From Sesamum alatum (taxonomy: Eukaryota; Streptophyta; Magnoliopsida; Lamiales; Pedaliaceae): a stretch of DNA of 64,000 nucleotides. The stretch lies in assembly GCA_034509735.1 (NCBI GenBank), contig JACGWO010000011.1, forward strand, positions 27,574,979 through 27,638,978. Direction: 5' to 3'. Numbering within the stretch: the stretch's first letter is position 1; each line of letters starts with the position of its first letter. The position numbers and the translations under genes were made by a program. The notes under the pieces are model-generated. The model made no database searches, was not told where the DNA came from, and worked only from the letters and a program-made list of their open reading frames with translations. Shown here piece after piece: positions 45,286 to 57,603 of the stretch.

Positions 45286-46119
45286 CTAATACTGCGGCCG
45301 GCCACCGGAGTTTCCGGCCCATGCACCCTCCATCGGCAGCTGCCCGTTAGGCATATTCAGTGGCAAGTTGAGAAAAGGAAGCCCCAGCGACGGATCAGGA
45401 AACTGGTTTCCGCCCACTCCACCGTTTCCTCCACCGCCTGACGGCTGAGACGTCGCCTGCTGCATCTGTACCCCGTCCTCCTCGTCCAGCGGCAGCCTCT
45501 CGTACGCAACGTTTGTAAACGACGCTGCTATGATGATTACCGGGCCGGAAGCGATTAAAGCGCCCATAACATTGCCGCCCACCACCTGCCCCTGCCCACC
45601 GGCCAAGTATATTGTCAAGCTAGTGGCACCCGGCGGCGCCGGAGGAGGGAGAAACGAACCCGACAAGGACAAAATCTCGAAACGGCCGTGGAGCGTCACC
45701 ACGCTCCCCGCCGCCGCTGGCTGCCGTAGGCTGACGTTGTTGACGGTCCCGGTTCCGCTTAGTACGCAAATCCCCCGCTGCCGTTTCCTCGCGTAGGTCG
45801 CCACCGCCTCGAAGACGTCGCAGCCGCTGCCCACCTCGAGTATGTGTGCCCGGAGGGTGTTGGCGCTTTCTCGAGTTATGATCACCGGCGGTTTGGGTTT
45901 GTTCTTGGATCCCGCGGGTCTGCCGCGCGGTCTACGGCCTACCACATCCCCGCCGGAGCTTGTGTGGTCCAAGCCCTGATGAGAGTTGTCGGCGTTCTCG
46001 CCGGAAAACCGGTTGCGGTTGGAGTCATCTTCTGAATCCGGCGGCCGTTGGAGGTGGAGGTCTGGGCGGTGGAGCTGAGAAACGAAGTGGGAAGCTGAAC
46101 CTAAGTCCAAACCAGCCAT
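45286..46119 (-). CDS. AT-hook motif nuclear-localized protein (AHL), clade A, intronless, 277 aa
   Basis: One uninterrupted frame from ATG 46119 to TAG 45286. Residues 62-74 are a type-I AT-hook ([13 protein letters not shown]), which binds the minor groove of AT-rich DNA. A PPC/DUF296 domain follows (about 78-205), with [14 protein letters not shown], the conserved hexapeptide GRFEIL (145-150) needed in this family for partner binding, and [16 protein letters not shown]. The N-terminus is polar; the C-terminus is Gly/Pro/Gln-rich and ends GGRPQY, close to the usual RPPY-type end. A single AT-hook and no intron place it in clade A, whose members form trimers and regulate transcription in hypocotyl growth, flowering and immunity. 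The coding region is strongly GC-rich against AT-rich flanks. The exact AHL number cannot be assigned. Confidence 0.96.
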   Translation of the reverse strand: MAGLDLGSASHFVSQLHRPDLHLQRPPDSEDDSNRNRFSGENADNSHQGLDHTSSGGDVVGRRPRGRPAGSKNKPKPPVIITRESANTLRAHILEVGSGCDVFEAVATYARKRQRGICVLSGTGTVNNVSLRQPAAAGSVVTLHGRFEILSLSGSFLPPPAPPGATSLTIYLAGGQGQVVGGNVMGALIASGPVIIIAASFTNVAYERLPLDEEDGVQMQQATSQPSGGGGNGGVGGNQFPDPSLGLPFLNLPLNMPNGQLPMEGAWAGNSGGRPQY

Positions 46120-46312
46120 ACATACACTTGAACAAAGAGAGAACAGTGCAAAAAAAAATACTAATTTTCAGGGAAGAATTAAACAGTATTAAAATGGAGT
46201 GAAATTTTTTATAGCAGATAAAGAAATTAAAGCAACAAGAATTCAAGCACTGGAGCGAATAGAAAACAAGAGGAATCGAGTGGGGAGAAAGGAAAGGTTG
46301 AGGAAGAAGTGT

Positions 46313-46358
46313 AGAGAGAGAGAGAGAGACAGAAGAAAAAAATTAAAGTAAACTGTAT
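46313..46358 (-). promoter_or_regulatory. AHL 5' leader: GA repeat and candidate TATA box
   Basis: An AG repeat at 46315-46329 (CT on the coding strand) and TTATATA read on the minus strand near 46352-46358 lie about 190-240 bp upstream of the AHL start. Position fits a core promoter with a pyrimidine-rich leader. Confidence 0.4.
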
Positions 46359-46363
46359 ATAAT

Positions 46364-46395
<32 letters not shown>

Positions 46396-46673
46396 GATAA
46401 TATATAAGAGCATACTCAAAGATGAGAGTGAAGTTTATAATTATATATTAATATGTGGCTTTTCATTAAAGTAAAACAATACGTATATATAAACATTTGT
46501 GTACGTATATTGTCGTTCAGCAGTAATAAAAAATAGTTTGAATTGTTTATTTTAAATTAATATTTGATTTTATATATTTTATTTACGTATATAATATTCT
46601 TTTTGAATATATATAATAAAACAATATATATATATATATATATATATTGTGGTTCAATGATGCAAATATATTA

Positions 46674-47462
46674 GCTTAAATATATTTTTGATCTCGTGAC
46701 TTGGATTATTTGGTGTTTTCGTCTTTTAAATTTTTTAGGATAGATATCATTTTGATCCTGCTCTTTTTAATCTTCGCTATTTTTGAATTTTTTTTTTTTT
46801 CGGAGTTCACCCTTCTCGTAGAAAAAATGCATGTGCATCTCAAGTGATCTTTTAAAATGGGGGCTACTGTTCATAGTAGCTAATTTTTTCTAATAATTTG
46901 GCATTTAACTTTCTAAGGTAGTATTTTGGTCCTGAATCTTTTTATTTTCGCAATTTTAGTCCTTTTTTTGGCTGGAGTTTCACCCTTCTCACCGGTGGAG
47001 GTGAACTTCGGCGAAAAATATGACTAAAATCGCAAAAATTAAAATGATACATGTACATAACCAAAATCACTAGAAAAAAATCACTATTAACTATTTTTTT
47101 AATGACTAAGGTTAAAAACCATGGTAAATAACTATTATTAACTATCGGTTAAATAAAAACTGATGTAAAAACTAGCTTTTCCACCATGAAAAGACTTATT
47201 TGGCACAGCTAAGCGCCTTGATAAAAATATTCGCCATGCCTTTTAGTCACGGCAAATTTTTAACCACCCTCGCAAAAATCACGGCTAATTAACAACCGTT
47301 GCGTAACCGTGGTCAATGAATATTTGCTAAGGCTATTTAGTATTAACTATGATAATTAATCATGATTAAATGTTATTTCTTGTTGAAAATGCTACTCTAG
47401 AAAGTTAAAATAACGAAAACATCAAATGAACTAAATTACGAAATTAAAAACACATTTAAGCC
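46674..47462. mobile_element. Foldback element with a nested CACTA-like MITE, upstream of AHL
   Basis: Left GCTTAAATATATTTTTGATC and right ...TTAAAAACACATTTAAGC. Flanks AATATATTA (46665-46673) and AATATACTA (47463-47471) match 8 of 9. Same subfamily as 42625. The MITE at 47068-47385 interrupts it. Confidence 0.8.
47068..47385. mobile_element. CACTA-like MITE (CACTAGAAAAAAAT subfamily)
   Basis: Starts CACTAGAAAAAAATCAC and ends with the diverged complement ATTTCTTGTTG. The interior has GGTTAAATAAAAAC, CGTGGTCAATGA and GCCATGCCTTTTAG phrases shared with 48318-48634 and 61417-61716. Confidence 0.7.
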
Positions 47463-48317
47463 AATATACTAGCTAGTCTGGACCTTTTATTTGGAATCTA
47501 TATATATTTTATTCAATATTTCATGTATATATTATCTGCATATAATAAACTAGCATTAATATAACTATTATATGTTGTACATATGTAAAAGAAATAAAAT
47601 AATAAATCAAAATAGAGAAGTTGAATAAATTTAAAAGTGAGAGAAAGTAGGCAAAGGGGGATTAATTAGAGTGAGAGTGAATATATATACATAATTATTA
47701 TTCATGTGTGCAAGTAAAAGATGTAATAATGATAATGACCCATACTATATATATATTAATATATGTAACGTGTGATTAGGATTTCTATAATTTCTGTCCT
47801 TCTTCCCCAACCACATTCTATTATTCAAATGTCTAAATTTCAACTCAACCTAAGAGCAACAAACCTATCCCTGTCACAAAACCTAGAGCCCAAAAGAGAA
47901 AAAGGCAAGGATAAAAAGAAGGGTAAACCACAAAGAAAAATTTATTATTGCCTCCATTTTAATGTCTAGAAACTAAAAACTATAATAAATTATTATTATT
48001 ATAAGATTAAATAAAATTGATATAAAAATTTAATTCATCCACCACGACAAAAATAATACTTTTATACTCGCGAAAACTATGGTTAATAAATGTTACGTGG
48101 CCAGGATCAATTACTATTTATCATAATTATTTATTTTTAATTATAATAATTAATTATGGTTAAATGGTATAATATTTCTTATAATATAATCATTGGATAT
48201 ATTTATAATTTTACAAAAAGAAAGAGATGTTTGTAACATTATATATATAGTCCCTCGTTATGATAATTAATTAACACCCAATACTTTAGTTTTGGCATTA
48301 AATTTAAATAAAAATAT

Positions 48318-48634
48318 CACTAGAATTTTTTTTTCTATTGGCTACTATATTATTAGCCATGGACTAAAATTATGGTAACTACTCATTATTAATCATGGTT
48401 AAACAAAAACCATAGCAAAAATTTAAATTATCCACCATGAAACTATTTTTTCCATGGTTATGATCCATAGCAAATGTTTTTGCCGTGGCTTTTAGCTGTA
48501 GCAATTGTTTTAGCCACTTACAAAACCCACAGCCAACAACCGTTGTATGGCCGTGGTAAATTACTATTTACTACGGCTATTTATTTTTAATCATGACAAT
48601 TAGTCATGGTAAAATGATAATTTTTTTTCTCGTG
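48318..48634. mobile_element. CACTA-like MITE, TAT target duplication
   Basis: CACTAGAATTTTTTTTTC to ...TTTTTTTTCTCGTG, with TAT on both sides. Interior is related to 47068-47385. Confidence 0.7.
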
Positions 48635-49459
48635 TATATAGTATAAAACTCCAAAAAAAAAAAGATTATAAAAAAAATCTTGAAATAAAATTTGAGGGTC
48701 CATCGTATATCACACCATTATTTTAAATAAACTATAAAAATATTATTTTAAGGTTAAATTTTATTTTAAAGCGCTCTAATTAAACGTGAATCGGGAGTGA
48801 AAAACTATTGACCCAGACACAGAGAACGAAAGGAAGGAAAAAGAACAAGAAAAAAAAAAAAAGGAATAAGAGAAACAATAGATTAATTATGGATAATTTC
48901 TCGATTTAAAAAGCTTAAATAATCATCTAAAAAGTTGTAAATGGAAATTGTTTTTGATCATCTTAATTGTAATGATAATAAGATGCTAAACCGTACAATT
49001 CATTTATTTAATTATCCTTCTTTTTATTACCAATTGATAAATCCCTTTTAACCTTAATAAGTTACATGCAAAGTCAATTTTTTCTTTCACATCAATGAAT
49101 ATTCTTGAAAGTTTTGTCTCAATGCCATCCGGCAAGTCTTGTGCTCCATCCTAGAGTTTTAAATTAAGGGTTTTTATATGTGATGGTCGCCATAATTAAA
49201 TGCATTTAAAATTTAAAAAAATATTGTAATTAATGTGATCTATATATATATATATATATATATTAATTATGAAAGAGGCAAATTCAAATGACAAATGTGC
49301 AATTCTTAATGTGTTTAAGTCCCATTAAATGTGCGAATATTTTTTTTTCTTTCTAATAATAACAATCTAGGAGGTAAAATATAACTATACTATCATATAA
49401 AAAAGAACAATGTAAGTGTTCTTCATTCTCTCGTTAGAAAGGTATGTTACTGCCTAGTC

Positions 49460-49746
49460 GGTGAAATGTATTTTTCGTCCCATAGGATAATGGGATTCAC
49501 ACTTTGGTCCTTCACTTTATACGATTTTTTAAATGGCCCAAACATTTCAGTTTTTTTTTTTTTTTACATTTAGTCTTAAGAAGCTCTGTTCGTAAAAAAA
49601 TTGACAGTTATTTTTGACAAAAAAGTGACTTTTGGAACTAAATGTGAGAAAAACTTGAATTGTTTGGACCATTTAAAACATCCGTAAATCATAGGAATAA
49701 AGTATAGATCCCTCTATTCGATTGGGTGAAAAATGCAATTGTGCCA
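49460..49746. mobile_element. Foldback element
   Basis: Left GGTGAAATGTATTTTTCGTC, right ...GGGTGAAAAATGCAATTGTG. Arms include CCAAACATTTCAG / CTTGAATTGTTTGG. Edges approximate. Confidence 0.65.
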
Positions 49747-49872
49747 ATAAATCTTAATTACTCTGTAATTTTTCTAAAAGTGGAACAAAAATTGATTTGA
49801 GTATCAGAAGGCTATACTGATAAAAAAAACTCTGAGTAGAAGAAGATTTAACTAGTATGTGTACTATATTTA

Positions 49873-50287
49873 GGGTGAATTACAATGACCTTCTTAAGGT
49901 TTGATATAATTATAGATATCCTCTCGTTATTTCAAAAATTACAAATACCCCCCCTAAGGTTTGTAATTCTAACCAAGAGCCTGAAATTATCCATTTTGCT
50001 CTTGATTTTTTTTTTTACAATTGTAAAAAATTCAGTTGAGGTATATTATATTATTGCTCTTCTGTGGAAAAAACGTAAGAGACCTCTCCCTGCGCACTTT
50101 ATCCAAAAAAATTTAGAAAATTTTAAGAAAACAATTCAATTTGTTTAAAGGCATTTTGGTAACTTCACCCATAAAAATGGATGGATATAGATGATTACAA
50201 ACCTCAGAGGGTATCTATAATTTTTAAAACAATGAGGAAGTACCTGTAATTATGTCAAACTTCATGAAATATCATTATAATTCACCC
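49873..50287. mobile_element. Foldback element with 9-bp target duplication
   Basis: Left GGGTGAATTACAATGACC and right ...CATTATAATTCACCC. Flanks CTATATTTA (49864-49872) and TTATATTTA (50288-50296) match 8 of 9. A related solitary arm lies at 53485-53590. Confidence 0.82.
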
Positions 50288-50436
50288 TTATATTTATCAA
50301 ACAAATATATTGTGTTTCCATTCCACCTATTCTTTTTCAGATGTGGGAAGGAAATTTATTCTTCTTATTATTTTTTCTGAATCTCTGAATAGATTTAGCA
50401 ACACAAGATCAATCACATTGCTTTTTTTTTTTTTTA

Positions 50437-50550
50437 GTGACGTATACACCGAACTCCGTCACACACTTAGATTCGAACACAAGACCTCTAATAAGAAATC
50501 TTGAACTCAGACTATTGAGATGTCTTCATGGCAATCACATTACAAGTATT
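50437..50550 (-). mobile_element. tRNA-derived SINE head, minus strand
   Basis: On the minus strand GACATCTCAATAGTCTGAG (A-box region) is followed by GAGGTCTTGTGTTCGAATC (B box), and an A-rich tract follows (complement of the T run at 50422-50436). Confidence 0.6.
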
Positions 50551-50559
50551 TATTCACTT

Positions 50560-52722
50560 TATAATTAATCATTCTTTTAAACTGTACTTCAATTACATGA
50601 CGATTATCTACACGCATAGCATTCAACTGCTTCTAGTAACGAATATTAATACCGTCTTTCAATAAAAATATTCTTTTTTTGGGAAGAGGACAATTATTCC
50701 ACCTTTTGTAAAGCATCATTAGTAGCAACGACTGATGATTATTATTAATGACAAAAATTGAATAGCGTAATTGTTAAAACTCCTAAGTTCGATTCTAGTA
50801 ATCTAGTTTAAGATTTCTTTTTCCATAATTAATTAACCCCAAACATTTGAGTTAATATAATAATTACATATGTGCTAAAGGTACAATTCTCTGATTATTT
50901 AATCACTATAGTTGGATAAATAAAAGGTGGGATTAGTTATATATATATATATATATATAACTTGGAGCCTATGATGTGATTAAGTTAAAAAAGTTACATG
51001 ACTTAATTATATATGATTTATTTATATTATATATATAATTGAAAATTGACGTGACCTCTGATACATTCTTTTTGAAATTGACCTGACCTTAATTTTGTGT
51101 AATATGAAAAGGGTTTGAAGGAGCTTAATAAATTAAAATTTTCAGACATTTTATAAGATGTTTTACGATATTTAATAAATGTATTAAAAAACGAGCTTAT
51201 AATTTCTAAAACAAAGATGCTATATGAGCTTATAAAAGTTTTTTTAAGAACTTTTTAACTTATTTGTAAAATTCTAGTAACTCCATTTTAATTATAAAGT
51301 TGTCGTGATTAATGTTTTATCCACTTGATAATTTTATTTTATTCAAAAACTTATTTAAAATGAGATTCAACATTTTTATAAATGTCAAAATAAAATATGT
51401 TGAATTAATTACAAGCTCAATCGAACAACTTCTAAGTTAACCGAATTCATATATTTATATGCATGTCTTCATATAACTAACTATTAGTCCTTATTTGTTG
51501 TTTTTAATATACTCCATATAACATGAATAATACTTAAAAGAGTTGAGATAATAAGTGGGAATTCAACAACTTATAATTGATATATTTTCCTATTAATTTA
51601 TCCTTGATTACGAAATATAATAATATGTTTTGTTTGTCAGCAAATGAATTATGAGATATATTGAAATTATTCAACATTTAGAAGTCTACGTACTTAGGAA
51701 TTCATTATAACCCATACATATTTATATATATGTATATATATTATTTTTATGTGTTTAATTAAATAATGGTTGACCGGAATAGAAAATTAATTACTAAGGC
51801 CAAAATGGGTGAGAAATGTACTTTCTTTTTTATTTATGTTAAAACAACAAATAGTGATCAGGAACAACCTGGCTAGCTTTATTATATATTATATTATATT
51901 ATTTTATTATATAGTATTTATGTTTATGTATGTATATATATATATAGATAGATTATGCAGCCGCGGCGTATGGTGTCTTTATAGGCTCCATCTTTTTGGG
52001 GTAATTAATTTGGCCAATTAACGAATTACCAACCAACCTGGATTTCAACTTTCATCTATTTTTAATTATTAAAAGTTGATCTGATAATAGTAAATAAAAA
52101 CCCAGAAATCACAAATTTATAACTCTTGAAATTAATCATATTAAGCAATACAAGAAAAAAAAATGAAAAAAATGATGTTATTAATTAGTGATGAGATGCC
52201 AAAATTGCAATATATATTTAAAATATCGCTAACTATTTATATTTAATGAAAAAATTATTTTATCAGAATAATGATTCTCACATGTTAAATAATAATAGTG
52301 TTTATTTGATGATATTGAAGGTAAGAAATGCACATTAATAAAATTTTTAAATATTATTTTAATTTGATCAAATAAAATCTGTATAATTGTATTAACTTAA
52401 TTTATATATATAGCATTATGCACGGCATGTCAATTAATATTTTGTCATTAGTATTTGTTTTTTTTATAGTAGTAAAGATGTATGCACAATTGAATCAATC
52501 CCTACATCATAAATATTGTATGACCATTCTTTTTCTTTATATATACTTAGTAATCGTGGCACGCAATATCTGTGTGCATAATTTTACTAATATTATAACG
52601 TACATATTAAAACAAATAATTCATTTTCTACACAAAAATCATCTTTACCTATCAACATTGCATGATAGATCTCGAAATAACAAATTTAGATCAACTCAAA
52701 TAGCTCGTAGCATAAAATAAAA
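50560..52722. other. AT-rich intergenic DNA, no gene recognised
   Basis: TA microsatellites occur near 50940 and 51720-51950. A weak tRNA-like phrase (AAGTTCGATTCTAG, about 50788) may be another SINE remnant. Short open frames here are not supported. Confidence 0.4.
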
Positions 52723-52725
52723 AAT

Positions 52726-53005
52726 CACTATAAGAAAATTCTTCAACAGCAACAAAAAAAAAAATTAGCGTCGAGCTAATTAGCAAGTAAAATTATTGTT
52801 GTTAATTTATAATATATAATACAATAAATTTACTTGCTAATACATTTAGCAACAAAAATTTACTTGCTAACAAATTAAGCAAGGAATTGTTTAATATATA
52901 TATCAAATAATGTAGATTAGCAATGAAAATTTTATTTGGTAATTAACTCGACGCTGATTTTATCATTTAATTTTTTCATTGCTATTAAGCTATTTTCTTG
53001 TAGTG
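52726..53005. mobile_element. CACTA-type MITE with AAT target duplication
   Basis: Begins CACTATAAGAAAATTC and ends GCTATTTTCTTGTAGTG. AAT flanks both sides. The ends nearly match those at 38146-38589; the interior repeats TTTACTTGCTAA-type units. Confidence 0.85.
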
Positions 53006-53484
53006 AATTAATACCATTAAAAATTGTTGAAATCCATGTGTATCTTGAACTAAAATTAAAACGGTATAATGTTACTTTTATTGAAAAAATACAAATAAAA
53101 ACATAAACTCCATTGTGAAAAATTTTGGGAAAGATGACAAATAAATTAACATGGAACCCCAATTTTCGGAAAGATAATAACAACCTCATGGACAATCTCC
53201 AAAATCATAAAAATGAGCATATTATTACAAACTAAGCTTCAGTTGCAACAACATAAACTTGTAAACGAAAATTTGCTATCATGAATCGGGTGTTGCATGT
53301 GTTTTATAAGCTGGTCTCTCAAACCAGCTAGAAACCTCCAATGTACGCGATGCTAATATTTGGTGGTGTAAAATAATAACATATATTTTTCCTACAAAAG
53401 AAAAAAAAAACACTAAGAAAGTGTTAAATATTAAATTCACATAATGTATCAATAATCAAGTTTGACCATTTCAATTTCAGGGCT

Positions 53485-53590
53485 TTGGTTGAAAATTACA
53501 AACCTCAAGGGGTATTTATAATTTTTCAAACAACAAGAAGGTATTTGTAATTATTTCAAACCTCATTGAAAATAGATGTAATTTACCCTA
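53485..53590. mobile_element. Solitary arm related to the foldback at 49873
   Basis: AAAATTACAAACCTCAAGGG followed by ATGTAATTTACCCTAAT resembles the right arm of that element. No left arm is seen. Confidence 0.5.
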
Positions 53591-54003
53591 ATAATAATTG
53601 CCAAAGTCAATCAACTTATTCCATAAATCAGAAACGGTGTTGTTGATAATAATTTGGATGTGGATGCCATTATTGAACAATGCTTTTGTTCTAGGCTTTC
53701 TTGAAAATAAGCATTCAAAATATGTTGGTCTTGAAATATATCTGAGCCACATCTTGAGTAGCAAGAAGCTTGTGCCAAGGTGTTTACTTAGTGGTGTGAA
53801 GTAGACAGATGCTAGAATTGCATCAATTTCGTCTTTCATATGCAGATGAAAAAATAAATAAATAAATAAATTGACATGAGATGAAAGTGGAGAAAGTGGG
53901 GCTCAACATGGGGTTAAACATAGTAATAATTGTTGGTAAAAAAAAGGTGAATATTTAAAAACATAAGGTAGTTACAGTTAACTTCTAAAATTAATTAAAT
54001 GTA

Positions 54004-54250
54004 TCTATATTATTATATAAATTAAACCCCGTTTTCACTAATAAATAGCGGTTACTTACACCGCAACACCAATTTTTTGACTATATCGATAATACCCTTA
54101 AGTTAGTTTTTATTTTTATTTCTCTTTCATTCATTTTTTTTTTATAAATGCAATGCGTTGATTAATATGTATATTTTTTTATTTACAATAACTTTAAAAC
54201 GTGCAGTATTATTTTATATGCACGCAGAGACGGCGTGCCACGACGGCTAG
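54004..54250 (+). mobile_element. Short non-autonomous Helitron
   Basis: The 5' end TCTATATTATTATATAAA and 3' end CTAG are followed by T and preceded by A. A hairpin GCACGC-AGAGACG-GCGTGC lies about 8 bp before the CTAG. These are Helitron hallmarks. Relatives: 54910-55200, 58509-59077 and 62593-62835. Confidence 0.8.
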
Positions 54251-54258
54251 TTTATAAT

Positions 54259-54806
54259 GGGGAAAATTATAATCATGGCCTTGTATGTATAGGGGGTTGG
54301 TATTTTTAGTCCTGTACGAATTTATTTTTGTATTTTGGTCCTGTAAGTTCGTAATTTTCTCATTTTTGGTCCTATTCCGGCCATTTTCGTCGGAATAGGA
54401 CCAAAAACGTGAAATCGTGAACTTAAAGGACCAAAATGGGAAATAAAATCGTACAGGACTAAAAATGCCAACCCCCTATACATATAGGACCAAAATTACA
54501 ATTTTTCCATTTATATATAATTTTTTATTATCAGGGAAAATTGCAATTTTGGTTCTGTATGTATAGGGGGTTGACATTTTTAGTCCTGTACGATTTTATT
54601 TTTGCATTTTGGTCCTGTAAGTTCGCAATTTTTGCATTTTTGGTCCTATTCCGGCCATTTTAAAAAAAATTCCAGACATTTTTGCCGAAATAGGACCAAA
54701 AACGCAAAAAATCGTGAACTTACAGGACTAAAATGCGAAAATAAATTCATACAGGACTAAAAATGCCAACCCCCTATACATACAGGAGCAAAATTGCAAT
54801 TTCCCC
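54259..54806. mobile_element. Double-hairpin foldback element with perfect 9-bp target duplication
   Basis: Two similar hairpins (54259-54508 and about 54534-54806) stand head to tail, each with about 100-bp arms around CCTATTCCGGCCATTTT. The pair is flanked by one perfect duplication GTTTATAAT (54250-54258 and 54807-54815). It was inserted exactly at the 3' end of the Helitron at 54004-54250. Confidence 0.85.
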
Positions 54807-54909
54807 GTTTATAATTAATGTAAGGGTATAATTGGTATATATAAAGTTGGTATAGAGACATCAATACCGCCAAAATGTGAGTATAGAATGTATTTTCTTT
54901 ATAATAGTA

Positions 54910-55200
54910 CTAATCGTCGTAGCACGCCGTTCCTGCATGTATATAATAAATAATTTTTGTCGTTTTAAAATATATTATAAATAAGAGTAAAATACATAAA
55001 TTAACACAACACATTTAAAAAAAAAAAGAAAGAAAGAAAAAAAAGTAATTTATCAATTAATATAAAATTTAAAAAGTTGAATAAAGTAGTTATCTTATGA
55101 GTTCAGGGTTATTTTTGGTATTACAAAAAAATGATACAGTGGTGTCATTAACCGCCATTTATAAGTAAAAAATGATTTTTTTTTTATATAATAGTATAGA
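54910..55200 (-). mobile_element. Helitron-like element, minus strand
   Basis: On the minus strand it begins TCTATACTATTATATAAAA and ends GGCGTGCTACGACGATTAG. The usual CTAG is changed to TTAG; the hairpin GCATGC-AGGAACG-GCGTGC is present. Confidence 0.7.
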
Positions 55201-55666
55201 TAAATTACCTGTAAAAATAGTGAATAATGTAAAAAAGACTTTTATCTTTTTTGAAAATTTCATCGGAGCAGAAAAAAGTATGATCAATCCAATATTTTAT
55301 ATACAACATCTCGTATTTTATTTAATATATATACATAGATATATATATAATATCTTTTTAATATTATGCATAAATAAACTGTTTTTTTTTATATAAAAAA
55401 TATGAGATATAATACATTATCTTATAATTAATAAAATATTTGAAGTGCCAAAAGAAAAGGATAAAATCAGTAGAGATTTGTGTAAAGTTCCAAGAGAGTG
55501 CTTGTTTCTTATCTGTCAGCTTTGCCCAAAACATGGATTTCTAAACCTAGGAAAACTCTGCTTGCACAAGAAACATCGGACAGACAGATTCAACAACTCT
55601 CTATTAACGTAGTCAACAACTAATGCAGTCACTACTTTACCCCTCCAATAAATAAATAAAGTAAAA

Positions 55667-56086
55667 GGGTAAATTAGCCACCCCCTTTAATATTTGATTT
55701 AATTATTAATATCTTTCTATTTTTTTAAAAATTATAAATATTGTACTCATTTTAATGCCCGTCTAATATCAAACTCATTTTGCTAGCCTCCATTATGTTT
55801 CTATTCAAATTTTATAGTGAACTTACCAAAATGCCTTTTGGATTATGAAGTATAATTTGATATATTTTTAGAATTTTTAAAAATATTTTTTTGGACTAAT
55901 ATGCCTATGGGTTCTTTACTTTATTCACCCACAAATTATTTTTTTTTACATTTTTTGATATGTTTTTCTTTTTAAAAAGGAAACAATTAAGGTAAAGTAG
56001 TAATTTTCACCTCAACATTTAGGGCTAAACAATGAAGAAAAATTCGTAATTATGTAAAATCTTAAAGGATGTTGGTTAATTTACCC
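55667..56086. mobile_element. Foldback element
   Basis: Left GGGTAAATTAGCCACCCCC and right ...GATGTTGGTTAATTTACCC. The arms are diverged. Flanks are A-rich, so a target duplication cannot be judged. Confidence 0.65.
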
Positions 56087-56329
56087 AAAAAAAAAAATTA
56101 GTTATGCAGTTCACTTGATCTTATTTAATTCTCAGTTATTTGTTGCCGTTTTACCTAAGACTGGAATTTTTCATCCTTCAGTACCCTCCCTCATAATTCA
56201 CATATAGTGAATCAGGTGAGCGTTATAATTATAGGGGATGGTCACCAATACGTTGTTGGTCTAATGATAAACGAATTGAATTATAAGGCAGATTCTTGTT
56301 AATGAGTATGATTTAAAATCTTAGAATTG

Positions 56330-57290
56330 CACTTGTTAGGAGGAGTTTAACTCTTTCGCTCACAACGGTTGCAAATAATAGCACAACAAGACAACGTTTT
56401 CAAAAACACGAATCACGAGTTTAAAGATATCCAATTTACAATTTTGTAATAAGCAATTCAAATTAACTAGTTTGCAAACAAATAAATCGGAAGACAAACA
56501 AAACACACTTTAAATCTGTTGTCAACGACAAATTATAAACAGGAAACTTATCTGATTGAAAGTCGTATCATAACAACTCTTTTCAAATACCGAATCGTAA
56601 AAAATCTGCTTGCTTTGAAGAAATTAGAGGTACCGTTCTAACCGTGCACCGAGTACAACGTCACTTCTCTCGGGATAAGACGGTACCAAAATTTCATGTT
56701 GTACCATGTTGAAATTCTCCTCAACAACACTCAGAGAATGATTGGAAAGTGAGAGGAGACAAAAGAAAGAAGATTTGTTCGTCGTGTTGTTGGTGTGTTT
56801 TGAAGTGCTACAGGTGAGCTCTTTATACAATGCACCAGGCAGCAGTAGCCATAAACGACATTAAAATCGTGAGTTATAATTGCTAGAAACGTCTAAACAT
56901 TTCAGAAATTACAAAATCGTAACAACCAACATTAAACCTTAATTAATGACCTAAACAGTAATCGCCAGTACAATCAGTTGTTAGGAAACTGCCGACTATT
57001 ACAAAGTTTAGAACTACTGACATTAATTCAAGTAAAATACAAATATTTTTGCTGAAAAAATATATATACTAAGACTAAGACATTTGTCCGCATCTGCACT
57101 TGCACCCCAACCCACGCCAGGAACTGGGACGAGCGGGCGGCGACGACACGCGTGTTAAGTTTGCATAAGTCTTCAATAACACTTCCAATTCAAATTGAAT
57201 TTTGAACTCAATATAAGGAGATTCTTTTTCCGAAGAACTACTTATGAAAACTCAACAACATCCCTCATTCTTTCAATATGGGACAAATAC
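56330..57290 (-). repeat. Possible solo LTR or unassigned repeat, minus strand
   Basis: On the minus strand a TATAAAGAGCTCACC core lies at about 56828, followed by a CA/CT-rich leader, the layout of an LTR promoter. ATTTGTCCCATATTGAAAG near 57285 resembles starts of some plant LTRs. No partner LTR, primer site or target duplication was found, so the call and limits are tentative. Confidence 0.3.
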
Positions 57291-57603
57291 ACATTAGTTA
57301 TCATTTTCAATCTAATCTATGGATTAACCTTTAAATTGACATCCAACTTATTATTAGATGAATTTGTTGTTATAAATTAGCATTCTATAATGCCAATCAT
57401 AAAAACAACTGCTAATAGCTATTAAGTAGTCGCGACTAATTAGAAATCACCACGATTTTTACTTTCAAATATTAATCATAAAAAAGTCATATTTCTTCTT
57501 TAAGTAATCTATTATTATTCAAGTTTCTACATATTATACAGGAATATACATGCACTTATAATAGAAGATTATCAACCACCTATACTATTTGTACAATCCT
57601 ATA

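Noticed and set aside
45530..46202. Plus-strand frames over the AHL gene
   Set aside because: GC-rich antisense shadows; the minus-strand frame carries the AT-hook and PPC domain.
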